Below are positions 8,311 to 17,176 of a stretch of DNA of 64,000 nt, one piece after another. The stretch is taken from positions 62,001-126,000 of the forward strand of contig JAKQNR010000022.1 in the NCBI GenBank assembly GCA_029565685.1, read 5' to 3'. The position numbers were made by a program, and so were the translations under genes. Under the pieces are notes generated by a model. That model had not been told where the DNA came from. It ran no database searches and was given only the letters and a program-made list of their open reading frames with translations. Positions within the stretch are counted from its first letter, which is position 1; each line of letters starts with the position of its first letter. Source of the stretch: a bacterium. Its GTDB lineage: Bacteria; Zhuqueibacterota; Zhuqueibacteria; Residuimicrobiales; Residuimicrobiaceae.

Positions 8311-10749
8311 ATGACTGTGACTGAATCATTATCCCGTTCCTTTTGCATGATCGGACATGCACATATCGACCCGGTCTGGCGCTGGAACAGAACCGAAGGC
8401 GTTGCCGAGGTGTTGTCAACCTTTCGATCTGCAATCGATCGTTTGCGCGAATTCCCTGAAACAGCGTTCATCGCCAGTTCCGCTCAATTCTATGAATGGG
8501 TGCTGCAGACGGATCCTGCTCTGTTCGCGGACATTCAAGGCATGGTTCAGGCGGGCCGCTGGAATCTCGTCGGCGGATGGTGGGTGGAGGCGGACGTCAA
8601 CATTCCAGATGGCGAATCCCTGGTCCGCCAGGGGCTGTACGGCCAGCGGTTTTTTCAGCGCCATTTCGGCCGCAAAGCCCGCTGCGGCTTTTCCCCCGAC
8701 ACCTTCGGCCATCCGCACACGCTGCCGCAGATCCTGGCCGGACAGGACCTGCCGGTTTATTTTTTCATGCGACCGGATTCTCTGGAAAAGCCCGGACTGC
8801 CGGGATTGATCTTTCGCTGGCAAAGCCCGGACGGCGCAGAGATCCTCGCCTTCCGCATTCTGCAATCTTACAACGCGGATGAGAGCGAGTTGGAGCCCCG
8901 CCTGGCCGCCTTTGCCGGTTATGACGATTTGTCCTATCCGGTGTTCTATGGCGTCGGCAATCACGGCGGCGGCCCGACCAAAGCGACGATCAAAAAGATT
9001 CAAGATTTGATGCAAACCCATCCGAACATCCGCTTCTCTTCTCTGGACGCCTACGTTCGCGAGATCGAACGCCTGGGCTGTACCTGGCCGTTGGTCATGG
9101 ATGAGCTTCATAATCACAGCCGCGGCTGCTATTCTGCGCACAGCGGCATCAAGCTGCAGCTCCACCGAGCCGAAAACGCTCTGCTGACCGCGGAAAAAAT
9201 GCAATGGATCTGCGCGCAGTCATTACCAGGCGCCCCGGTTCGGTTGTTGACCGCGGCGTGGGAAAAGGTGTTGTTCAATCAATTCCACGATATTCTGTGC
9301 GGAACCAGCATCGAGTCCGCCTACGACGACAGCTGCGCTGACTTGGCCGCGGCTGAGAATGAAGCGGCAGAATGCGTGTCGCTCGTCTGCCGCCGGGTGG
9401 TGCAGACCATCGCCACCGACGCCTTTCCGCCGCAGGCGTCTCCTTTTGTGCTGTTCAACCCTCACGCTTTTTCAGTCCATGAATGGACGGAAGTGGAGAT
9501 GCAGCGGCCGCTGTGCAGCGAACGCCCTGCGCTCCTCGACTCCGCCGGCGACGAGATCCCCTATCAGGAGATCCCAACGGCTGCGGTGCATGTTCCTGAT
9601 CGCATTCGTCTGCTGTTCCGCGCTTCCCTGCCCCCCATGGGCTACAGGACTTGGGCCGTAGATTTCAATCGCACGGCCGCACCATCGCGCTCCGGCGTTT
9701 CCTGCGTCGATGGCGTTTTGCAAAACGACATCCTGGCGGTCACCTTTAACCCATCGACGGGATTCATCGAATCGCTCTATGACAAGAACCTAGGCCGAGA
9801 ATATCTTTCCGGCCCTGCGGCCGCCGCTCTGGTGCTGGAGGATAGGGATGATACCTGGGGTCATCAAACCTTGGCCTATGATCAAGTTATCGGATGTTTT
9901 GAACAGCCGCAATTTATCGTTTTGGAAAAAGGCCCGGAGCGCTGCCGCCTGCAGATTTCCTGGCGCTATGCCGATTCGCGGCTGGTGCAAAGGTTCTCTC
10001 TGACACGGGACAGCCGCCACATCGACGTCCGCGTCCGCCTTCATTGGGGTGAGGCGCACAAAATGCTCAAGCTCTCCTTCGCTACTGTGATGTGCGACGG
10101 CGTTGCTACCTTTTCAGCCCCTTTTGGATTCATCGCCCGACCCATGAACGGAGAGGAACAGCCTGGACAGGGCTGGGTCGACATCAGCGGCCGTGATCAG
10201 CAGGGCGCCTTCGGCTTCAGCCTATTGAGCGAGGGCAAATACGGCTATAGCGTTTTGCCCGGAGAGATCCGCTTGACGGTGCTGCACAGCCCCATCTGGT
10301 CGCATCATCACCCTCTGCTCTTTTCTCCGGAGGATGGCTATGAACCCATGGAACAGGGAATGCACACCTTTCATTACCGCATGATCGCGCATGAGGGCGA
10401 TTGGCGCGATGCCGGCATTCCCAATCAGGCCCTGGCTTTTGCCCAAACGCCGGTCCTGGTGCCGACCCATCGCCACTCGGGGTCCCTCCCTGCCAGCTGT
10501 TCCACGGTGCAGATCGATGCGGCGAACGTCGCTGTGGTGGCGATCAAGCCGGCGGAGAATGGCGAGGGATTCATCCTGCGCTGTCTGGAAACCAACGGCA
10601 AAGAAACAAACGCCCGCCTGTATCTGCCCACGATCGGACGGGAAACGGACGTGCACTTTCGGCCAGGTGAACTCAAAACTTTTTTCATACCCGTTCAGGC
10701 GACCCAGGCGATCACAGAGGTCAATCTGCTTGAAGAGCCGACGGGTTGA
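8311..10749 (+). CDS. GH38 alpha-mannosidase
   Basis: Retaining alpha-mannosidase, 812 residues, cytoplasmic by lack of a signal peptide. It begins almost at the catalytic domain: zinc-binding HAHIDPVWRW (H16, D18-20 region) and nucleophile D130 in SPDTFGH, with the GH38 middle helical domain (HNHSRGCYSAHSGIK, FHDILCGTSIESAY) and a large C-terminal beta region. The purine-rich AGAGGA abuts ATG 8311, so GTG 8317 (six bases downstream, in frame) may be the true start. It leads a run of glycan-degrading genes and likely acts on imported manno-oligosaccharides (inference). Confidence 0.93.
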   Translation: MTVTESLSRSFCMIGHAHIDPVWRWNRTEGVAEVLSTFRSAIDRLREFPETAFIASSAQFYEWVLQTDPALFADIQGMVQAGRWNLVGGWWVEADVNIPDGESLVRQGLYGQRFFQRHFGRKARCGFSPDTFGHPHTLPQILAGQDLPVYFFMRPDSLEKPGLPGLIFRWQSPDGAEILAFRILQSYNADESELEPRLAAFAGYDDLSYPVFYGVGNHGGGPTKATIKKIQDLMQTHPNIRFSSLDAYVREIERLGCTWPLVMDELHNHSRGCYSAHSGIKLQLHRAENALLTAEKMQWICAQSLPGAPVRLLTAAWEKVLFNQFHDILCGTSIESAYDDSCADLAAAENEAAECVSLVCRRVVQTIATDAFPPQASPFVLFNPHAFSVHEWTEVEMQRPLCSERPALLDSAGDEIPYQEIPTAAVHVPDRIRLLFRASLPPMGYRTWAVDFNRTAAPSRSGVSCVDGVLQNDILAVTFNPSTGFIESLYDKNLGREYLSGPAAAALVLEDRDDTWGHQTLAYDQVIGCFEQPQFIVLEKGPERCRLQISWRYADSRLVQRFSLTRDSRHIDVRVRLHWGEAHKMLKLSFATVMCDGVATFSAPFGFIARPMNGEEQPGQGWVDISGRDQQGAFGFSLLSEGKYGYSVLPGEIRLTVLHSPIWSHHHPLLFSPEDGYEPMEQGMHTFHYRMIAHEGDWRDAGIPNQALAFAQTPVLVPTHRHSGSLPASCSTVQIDAANVAVVAIKPAENGEGFILRCLETNGKETNARLYLPTIGRETDVHFRPGELKTFFIPVQATQAITEVNLLEEPTG

Positions 10750-10768
10750 TCGTGATCCGGCCTGAACG

Positions 10769-10787
10769 CCTCTTACAGAGGTTTATT
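10769..10787 (+). terminator. Weak hairpin after the mannosidase gene
   Basis: CCTCT (10769-10773) and AGAGG (10777-10781) form a 5-bp stem followed by TTTATT. Short; possibly an inefficient terminator. Confidence 0.35.
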
Positions 10788-10926
10788 CTCCTTGCCTGTT
10801 TGCGGAAATTTTTCTATTTTACTGCCTTGCCGGACAGCGGCCGCTGTTTCTGAACGGTTGCCGCTTTGTTCGATGGATCGAAGAACCTCAACGGCTGATC
10901 GTAGGGCCTTGGAACGGGAGAACGAA

Positions 10927-12324
10927 ATGCATAAAAAATATTATTCTCTCTTTGCTGGAATTTTTCTATGTTTCCTGTTCATGGAAACGGCGGCTGCGCA
11001 GCCGCTGTTGCTCCGCGACCAGCAGGTGGTGGTGACCCTGGGGAACAGCATTACCGAGGGCGGCGAGTCGCCGGAAGGGTATGTCTCCCTCATGCGCAAA
11101 GCTCTGGAGGTTCTCTATCCGGAGATGACCGTCTTCATCATCAACGCAGGGATCAGCGGCCACAAATCGACGGATATGTATGATCGTTTTGACGCAGACG
11201 TGCTGCGCTGGCAGCCGCACTGGGTGACCATCAGCGTAGGGGTCAACGACGTGTGGCATGGTTTTTACGACAACCACCCCAAGGGGGACGGTCCGCGAGG
11301 CGTTCCCTTGCCGGTCTACCGGGAAAAGGTGACCGCCATGGTGCAGCGGGCTCAGCGTCACAACGCCCGCGTCGCTCTGTTCACCGCAACGGTCATTAAG
11401 GAAAATCTCAACAGCGCGGAAAACCAAAAGCTGGTCTCCTACAATCAGGCGATTCGGGACATTGCGAAAAAATATAAATGCGTGCTGGTGGATCAGGACG
11501 CCGTCTGCCGTCGCGTGCTGCTGCCGCTGCAGAGGCCGGACATGGCGGATCGCGGCATCTTGACCAGCGACGGCGTTCACATGCTGCCGGCAGGCAATTG
11601 GCTGATGGCCAGAACCTGCCTCATCGCGCTGGGCGTTGAGGAAAGCCGTTTGGATGCGGCCAAACCGTTGATAGAAAGTCTGGTGACAAAAGACCAGCAG
11701 GCTTTGCAGAAGAGCCTGGAACGCTATAGTGCGCAGAATCATGAATTGATCTTTGCCTCTCAGCCAGGCAAACGGGTGGTGTTCTACGGTTCTTCCTCAG
11801 TCGCTGCCTGGCCTTTGCATAAGGATTTTCCTCGGTCGCCGCTGTTGAATCGCGGCATCGGCGGCGAAACCACCCGGCAGCTCTGGTTGCGGTTTAGGCA
11901 GGATGTGCTGCAGCTCGATCCAACCGGCGTGATTATTTTTTTGGGCAGTGCGAATGATTTCTGGCCGGAGCACCGCATGTGCCCAGGCCATACTTTGGCC
12001 AATCTCAGCCGTATGGTGCGCATGGCCCGGAGTAAAAACATCAAGGTGGCGGTGGGCGCCGTCATGCCGGTGAACGATTACCTGCCGGGCATGAACGTTC
12101 TCGCCTCTCATCCGATTGAGAGGGTGCAGCAGCTGAATCGACAGATCAAGGAATTCTGCGCCGACCAGCAGATTCCGTTCATCGATTTTTATTCCAGCGT
12201 GGCGGACGAGTCCGGCAAATTGCGCCAGGACTATAGCGATGACGGCATGCATTGCAACCGTAAAGGCTATGACGCCTGGAAGCCGCTGGTCGAGGATGTG
12301 TTAACTCTGTGGGAGATTCGATAA
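10927..12324 (+). CDS. Secreted tandem SGNH/GDSL hydrolase
   Basis: 465 residues from ATG 10927, chosen because it starts a clear signal peptide (SLFAGIFLCFLFMETAAAQP); the frame is open further upstream without family sequence. Two SGNH hydrolase domains are fused. Domain 1 has the Ser block TLGNSITEGG, the Asn block ISVGVNDVWHG and the Asp/His block SDGVHM. Domain 2 has VVFYGSSSVAAW, GIGGETTRQL, FLGSANDFW and DDGMHCNRKGYDAW. Both appear catalytically complete. Such enzymes often remove acetyl esters from glycans, which fits the flanking mannosidase and hexosaminidase; the substrate is inferred. Confidence 0.9.
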   Translation: MHKKYYSLFAGIFLCFLFMETAAAQPLLLRDQQVVVTLGNSITEGGESPEGYVSLMRKALEVLYPEMTVFIINAGISGHKSTDMYDRFDADVLRWQPHWVTISVGVNDVWHGFYDNHPKGDGPRGVPLPVYREKVTAMVQRAQRHNARVALFTATVIKENLNSAENQKLVSYNQAIRDIAKKYKCVLVDQDAVCRRVLLPLQRPDMADRGILTSDGVHMLPAGNWLMARTCLIALGVEESRLDAAKPLIESLVTKDQQALQKSLERYSAQNHELIFASQPGKRVVFYGSSSVAAWPLHKDFPRSPLLNRGIGGETTRQLWLRFRQDVLQLDPTGVIIFLGSANDFWPEHRMCPGHTLANLSRMVRMARSKNIKVAVGAVMPVNDYLPGMNVLASHPIERVQQLNRQIKEFCADQQIPFIDFYSSVADESGKLRQDYSDDGMHCNRKGYDAWKPLVEDVLTLWEIR

Positions 12325-12342
12325 ACCTTTTATGGAGGCCCC

Positions 12343-14385
12343 ATGCGACGAATTTTTGCAAGCATCGCGATAATGATTCTAAGCCTCTGCACGTATATTC
12401 AAGGAAGGCCGACCATGCAAAGTCCGGATTTAATTTTGATGCCTTATCCGGCTGAGGTTCAAATCGAGCCTGGAGTCTTTCGCCTCAGCGATGATTTTCG
12501 CATCGCGGTGGAGGGAGCGGTCACGCCCCGGTTGGAGCGGGCGATCGTACGTGCCCGGCAACGGTTGGCCGGACGGACCGCGCTTTTTTTCACCTGCAAC
12601 GAGATCAGCCGCGACGGTTTGGGCGAAGGCCAAGGATTGGTCGTTCGTTGTGAAAGAGCCGGACGTCTGGTGGTGAACGAGGATGAGTCCTATCGTTTGG
12701 CCGTGTCCGCCGGCGGCATCCGCCTGGAGGCCCGCACCGACATAGGCGGACTGCACGGATTGGAGACTCTGCTGCAGCTGCTGCAGGCGGATGAGAACGG
12801 CTTCTTTTTTCCTGCGGTTTCGATTCAGGACCAACCACGGTTCCCCTGGCGAGGGCTGTTGATCGATGCCTGCCGGCACTGGATGCCGGTGGACGTGATT
12901 TTGCACAATCTCGACGCCATGGCCGCAGCCAAACTCAATGTGCTGCACTGGCATCTGAGCGAGGATCAGGGCTTTCGCGTCGAAAGCAAATTGTTCCCCA
13001 AACTGCATCAGCTCGGATCAGATGGTCTGTATTACACCCAGGAGCAGATAAGGGAGATCATCGGGATTGCCGCGGACCGCGGCATACGAGTGGTTCCTGA
13101 ATTCGATATGCCGGGGCACGCCACTTCCTGGTTCGTGGGCTATCCTCATCTGGCCTCGGCCGCCGGGCCTTTCAAGATCGAGCGTCGGTACGGGGTGATG
13201 GATCCGGTGATGGATCCCACCAAGGAGACCACTTACGAGTTTTTAGAAGCCTTCTGGCGCGAGATGACCGCCCTGTTCCCCGATGAATACGTGCACATCG
13301 GCGGCGATGAAAACAACGGAAAAATGTGGAACGCCAACGCCGAGATTCAGGCGTTCAAACAGGCTAACAACCTGGCGGACAACCATGCGCTGCAGGCGTA
13401 TTTCAACAACCGCTTGTACAAGATTTTGACGCGGTATCAAAAAAAGCTGGTGGGTTGGGATGAGATTCTGCATCCGGATATGCCCAATAACAGCGTCATT
13501 CACTCCTGGCGCGGCACCCAAGCCCTGGTGGAGGCCGCACAAAAGGGATATATGAGCATTCTTTCCAACGGCTATTACATCGACCTGTGTCAATCCGCCG
13601 CTTTTCATTACCTCAACGATCCCATTCCAGCCGGTTCGCAAATGACGCAAGACGAGCGCAAACGGGTGTTGGGCGGTGAAGCCGCCATGTGGTCGGAGAT
13701 CGCGACGAAAGAGACGGTGGATTCGCGCATTTGGCCGAGAACTCTGGCCATCGCCGAACGATTATGGTCGCCCGCGGAACGTTGCGACGTCGACGATATG
13801 TACCGGCGTATGGAAAGGATCAGCGTACAGCTGGAGGAATTGGGCCTGTTGCACCTCAAGAACAGTGCGATGATGCTGCGTCGTCTGGCCGCCGGCCAAG
13901 ATCCTGAGGCCGCGCAAAATCTGCTGGAATGGCTGGCGCCGGTGCAGGGATATTACCGCACCGACCATACGCCCTACACCTCTTTTTCCCCGTTTACGCG
14001 CATGGTGGACGCAGCGCCCCCCGAATCCCTGCCCGCACGCCGTTTTGCCCGATTGGTGGACGCCTATTTGGAGGAACGCAAACCGGGTGATCGCGATGCC
14101 TTGTTGAAAGTGATGGACGGCTGGGAGAGCAATCATGACGCGCTGGTGCGCTTGATCAAAAAAGCGCCGGCTCTCCGCGAGGTCGAGCCCACTTCCGCCA
14201 TTCTGCAGCAACTCGGCCGCGCCGGTCGGGAGGCGGTTTCATATTTCGGTAAAAAGCAAAAACCCACGGCCGCCTGGTCCGCCAGACAGAAAGAGCTGAT
14301 CGCCGCAGCGCAAAAGCCGAACGCCGAGCTGTTAATTCCCGTTGCCGGCGCCATGGAGAAATTGTTCAACGCTGCAGCCCAATAA
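12343..14385 (+). CDS. GH20 beta-N-acetylhexosaminidase, secreted
   Basis: 680 residues with an N-terminal signal-like segment (ASIAIMILSLCTYIQG). A GH20b alpha/beta domain (about 30-160) precedes the TIM barrel beginning PRFPWRGLLIDACRHW. The catalytic pair is D322-E323 in HIGGDENN; substrate-assisted catalysis is the family mechanism. GYYIDLCQS and the late TLAIAERLWS block are also typical. Start preceded by TGGAGG. It removes terminal GlcNAc/GalNAc and follows the SGNH gene by 18 bases, likely in the same transcript. Confidence 0.94.
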   Translation: MRRIFASIAIMILSLCTYIQGRPTMQSPDLILMPYPAEVQIEPGVFRLSDDFRIAVEGAVTPRLERAIVRARQRLAGRTALFFTCNEISRDGLGEGQGLVVRCERAGRLVVNEDESYRLAVSAGGIRLEARTDIGGLHGLETLLQLLQADENGFFFPAVSIQDQPRFPWRGLLIDACRHWMPVDVILHNLDAMAAAKLNVLHWHLSEDQGFRVESKLFPKLHQLGSDGLYYTQEQIREIIGIAADRGIRVVPEFDMPGHATSWFVGYPHLASAAGPFKIERRYGVMDPVMDPTKETTYEFLEAFWREMTALFPDEYVHIGGDENNGKMWNANAEIQAFKQANNLADNHALQAYFNNRLYKILTRYQKKLVGWDEILHPDMPNNSVIHSWRGTQALVEAAQKGYMSILSNGYYIDLCQSAAFHYLNDPIPAGSQMTQDERKRVLGGEAAMWSEIATKETVDSRIWPRTLAIAERLWSPAERCDVDDMYRRMERISVQLEELGLLHLKNSAMMLRRLAAGQDPEAAQNLLEWLAPVQGYYRTDHTPYTSFSPFTRMVDAAPPESLPARRFARLVDAYLEERKPGDRDALLKVMDGWESNHDALVRLIKKAPALREVEPTSAILQQLGRAGREAVSYFGKKQKPTAAWSARQKELIAAAQKPNAELLIPVAGAMEKLFNAAAQ

Positions 14386-14459
14386 AGGCGCGTCGATGCA
14401 CACACACCCATTCCGAGCCATCGCCATTGCCTCAGTTTCGAATCTCGAAGGAGCCATGT

Positions 14460-15251
14460 ATGAAGTTAGATTTCACCCGCATGACCAAATTGGCAGAGGG
14501 AAAAACCAAAGCGATCTACGCGAATCCGCAGGATGTCAAAACCGTCTATATGGTTTTCAAGGACGACATTACCGCGGGAGACGGCGTCAAGCATGATGTG
14601 ATTCCGGGCAAAGCGCAAGTGGATTGGCAGACCAATTGCGACCTCTTTGCCTATTTGAACCGAAAGGGAGTAAAGACGCATTATATCGATGCGCCTGCGG
14701 AACAGGTCGCCTTGGTCCGCAAGCTGGATTTCAAAATTAATCTGGAGGTGGTCAGCCGTCGTGTAGCCACGGGTTCCATTTTGCATTGGGGCAAGGTGGA
14801 ACAGGGGTTTCGATTCGATCCGCTGGTTACGCAGTTCCATTACAAGGACGATCCTCTGCATGACCCCATGTTGGACGAAGGCTATGTGAGCTATCTGATC
14901 GGCAAGGGCGCACGCGAGTACCAGGCCATGTACGAAATCAATCAACAGGTTTTTCTGATTCTGGAAAAAGCGTTCAGCCGATTCAAAATACAGCTGGTGG
15001 ACATGAAACTGGAATATGGATTGATCGACGGTGAGGTGGTCCTGATCGATGAGATAACCGGCGGGTCATTCCGATTATGGCCGTATGCCAAGGAAAATCC
15101 GAATCTGCATCAGTCCAATGTGCTGAAAGAGTTGGATCCCTCCGGCCGCCTGGATAAGGACATCTATCGTATGGGTGGAGCGGTTGAGGATGTGTTGGCG
15201 AAATTTAAAGGGATCGCCGCTGTTACGGCCGCTTTTGCTTCACTGGATTAG
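14460..15251 (+). CDS. purC: SAICAR synthetase PurC
   Basis: Phosphoribosylaminoimidazole-succinocarboxamide synthase (263 residues), step 8 of purine synthesis. The start at ATG 14460, after AAGGAG, gives the normal N-terminus with AEGKTKAIY. Family blocks include NRKGVKTHYID, EVVSRRVATGSILHW, VDMKLEYG and LIDEITGGSFRLW. The gene ends in a 4-base convergent overlap with selB. No other purine gene is adjacent. Confidence 0.95.
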   Translation: MKLDFTRMTKLAEGKTKAIYANPQDVKTVYMVFKDDITAGDGVKHDVIPGKAQVDWQTNCDLFAYLNRKGVKTHYIDAPAEQVALVRKLDFKINLEVVSRRVATGSILHWGKVEQGFRFDPLVTQFHYKDDPLHDPMLDEGYVSYLIGKGAREYQAMYEINQQVFLILEKAFSRFKIQLVDMKLEYGLIDGEVVLIDEITGGSFRLWPYAKENPNLHQSNVLKELDPSGRLDKDIYRMGGAVEDVLAKFKGIAAVTAAFASLD

Positions 15252-17176
15252 CCGCTGGATTCGGTCTGGGTGGATGCAGCTTTCGGGTGGATGAGGCGGA
15301 GGTCGCCGGATCTTTCGGTCAGCCCCTGCTGATCGAAATAGCCCAGCAGAGGGACGGCGTATTTCCGGCTTGTGGCCAGCAGCTCGCGGAATTGACTGAC
15401 CGAGATCTCGGTGTGGTGTTCAGCGTAGGCGGTCAAGCGTTTTTCAATTTCTGTCACCGCTTCTCGGACGAAATATAAGTCGCCCTCCAGATGGAGGACG
15501 CGATCCATGCCCTGCAGCGCCCCCAGGATTCGGCGGACCTCGCTGACTGGTCTTTTAATCCGTTCGGCCAGCTCTTTTTCATCCGGCGGCGAGAAAGGCT
15601 GCGTGGTCAATTCGGCCAGGATCGCTCTGGCGGTCTGTTCATCGGCAGCATTCAGGTGTATGTGAAATCCTCTCAGCCGCACCCAGCTAGGTTTCTCCTC
15701 TATTTTCCCTTCTGCAGCCAATTCCTTCAGCGCCCATTCAAAAATTTTCGGAGAAGCAGCCCTTCCAGCGATTTTGAGCTCCGCTTTGTTCATCCCTGGC
15801 CGCAGCGGTTCCTCTTCGTGAAACGCGGTCAAGCTCTGTACGATTTTCGTTTTGATGGAGTTCAACACCTGCGCCGCGATATAGCCGGTGGTCTCAGCTG
15901 ATCGCGTCGCGTAGACCGCCTGATCCGCCAGCAGGCGGTCCAGGCTAGAGCTCAGGTCCGCGTCGCTCAAGCCGCTCCAATGTTTGAGGTTCTGGCGCGA
16001 GGCGATTTGATCCGCATGGTTGAGCAGGCTCTGGAGCAACCGTTCCACTGGATTTTCTTTCTCCAGGCTGGCCAGCTGCTGGAGAACAGCCTCATCGCGA
16101 ATTCGGTGTGGTTCGGCATGAGTTTCCAGGATGATGCCGCCGCCGATGGTCAGGGGTGGGGAGTATTGCCGGATTACGAACGCATCCCGGCGCAGTGCGG
16201 CCACCGGCTGTTCCAGAATGAGCTGGCTGTAGGCGGTTCGCCCTGGCTGCAGCGGCGCTTGGTCCAGAAGTTTGACGCGGCCCAGCACTTCGCGGGTTCC
16301 CAGATGTATGCGCACCCGGGTCCGCTGTTCAAGGTTCCGTGCAGCTGTGGCCAGCAGGGTCAAACGGACATCCAGTCTTTGCGTCGGCTGGAATTGGCCG
16401 GCGGTGGCCAGAACATCGCCGCGTTGGATCTCTTCTCGGCTGATGTTCTGCAGGTTGATCGCCGCCCGTTCGCCCCAGCGGATCTCTGCAACCGCGTGGC
16501 CGTGGCTCTGCAGACCGCGGACTTTGACCGAGCGTGCGGCCGGAAGCAACTCCAGCGTATCGCCGGCTGCGGTGCGGCCGGAGACCACAGACCCGGTGAC
16601 CACTGTGCCAAAACCTTTCATACTGAACGAGCGATCCACCGGCATCCAGAAAAAGCCGCGGTCGAGGCGTGGTTTGGCCGAATCCGGAAGCGAGAGCAGA
16701 TAGGCGCGCAGTTCCGCCAGACCCTGGCCGGTTGCCGCCGATACCTCAAAAATCGGCGCTGAGGCGAGAAAGGTGTTTTTAAGAAGGGCTTTCAGTTCCT
16801 CTCTCACCAGTGCCAGCAGTTCTTTGTCCACCAGGTCGATCTTGTTGATCACCACGAGGCCGTTTTGTACCTGCAGGAGAGAGAGGATATCCAGGTGTTC
16901 GCGGGTCTGCGGCATCACGCCATCGTCCGCAGCCACCACCAGCATGGCGAAATCCAGCGCATGCACGCCGGCCACCATGTTTTTAATAAAACGTTCATGG
17001 CCCGGCACATCGATGAAAGCGATCGATTCGGATAAAAAGGCAAAGCCCAGATCGATGGTCATGCCCCGTTCCTGCTCCTCGGCCAGGCGATCCGGGTCAG
17101 TGCCGGTGATGGCGCGCACCAGGGCGGACTTGCCGTGGTCGATGTGGCCCGCGGTTCCGACGATGATCGATCTCAT
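15248..17176 (-). CDS. selB: Selenocysteine-specific elongation factor SelB
   Basis: GTPase that delivers Sec-tRNA(Sec) to UGA codons at SECIS elements. The 642 residues begin IIVGTAGHIDHGKSALV (P-loop) with RGMTIDLGFAF (switch I), IDVPGHERFIKNM (G3) and NKIDLVDKE (NKxD). Three beta-barrel domains and the C-terminal winged helices that bind SECIS RNA follow. The length matches SelB and exceeds EF-Tu. It starts immediately after the upstream trehalase-like gene with no gap, so it is likely co-transcribed with it. No selA, selD or tRNA-Sec gene was found in the window. Confidence 0.95.
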   Translation of the reverse strand: MRSIIVGTAGHIDHGKSALVRAITGTDPDRLAEEQERGMTIDLGFAFLSESIAFIDVPGHERFIKNMVAGVHALDFAMLVVAADDGVMPQTREHLDILSLLQVQNGLVVINKIDLVDKELLALVREELKALLKNTFLASAPIFEVSAATGQGLAELRAYLLSLPDSAKPRLDRGFFWMPVDRSFSMKGFGTVVTGSVVSGRTAAGDTLELLPAARSVKVRGLQSHGHAVAEIRWGERAAINLQNISREEIQRGDVLATAGQFQPTQRLDVRLTLLATAARNLEQRTRVRIHLGTREVLGRVKLLDQAPLQPGRTAYSQLILEQPVAALRRDAFVIRQYSPPLTIGGGIILETHAEPHRIRDEAVLQQLASLEKENPVERLLQSLLNHADQIASRQNLKHWSGLSDADLSSSLDRLLADQAVYATRSAETTGYIAAQVLNSIKTKIVQSLTAFHEEEPLRPGMNKAELKIAGRAASPKIFEWALKELAAEGKIEEKPSWVRLRGFHIHLNAADEQTARAILAELTTQPFSPPDEKELAERIKRPVSEVRRILGALQGMDRVLHLEGDLYFVREAVTEIEKRLTAYAEHHTEISVSQFRELLATSRKYAVPLLGYFDQQGLTERSGDLRLIHPKAASTQTESSG

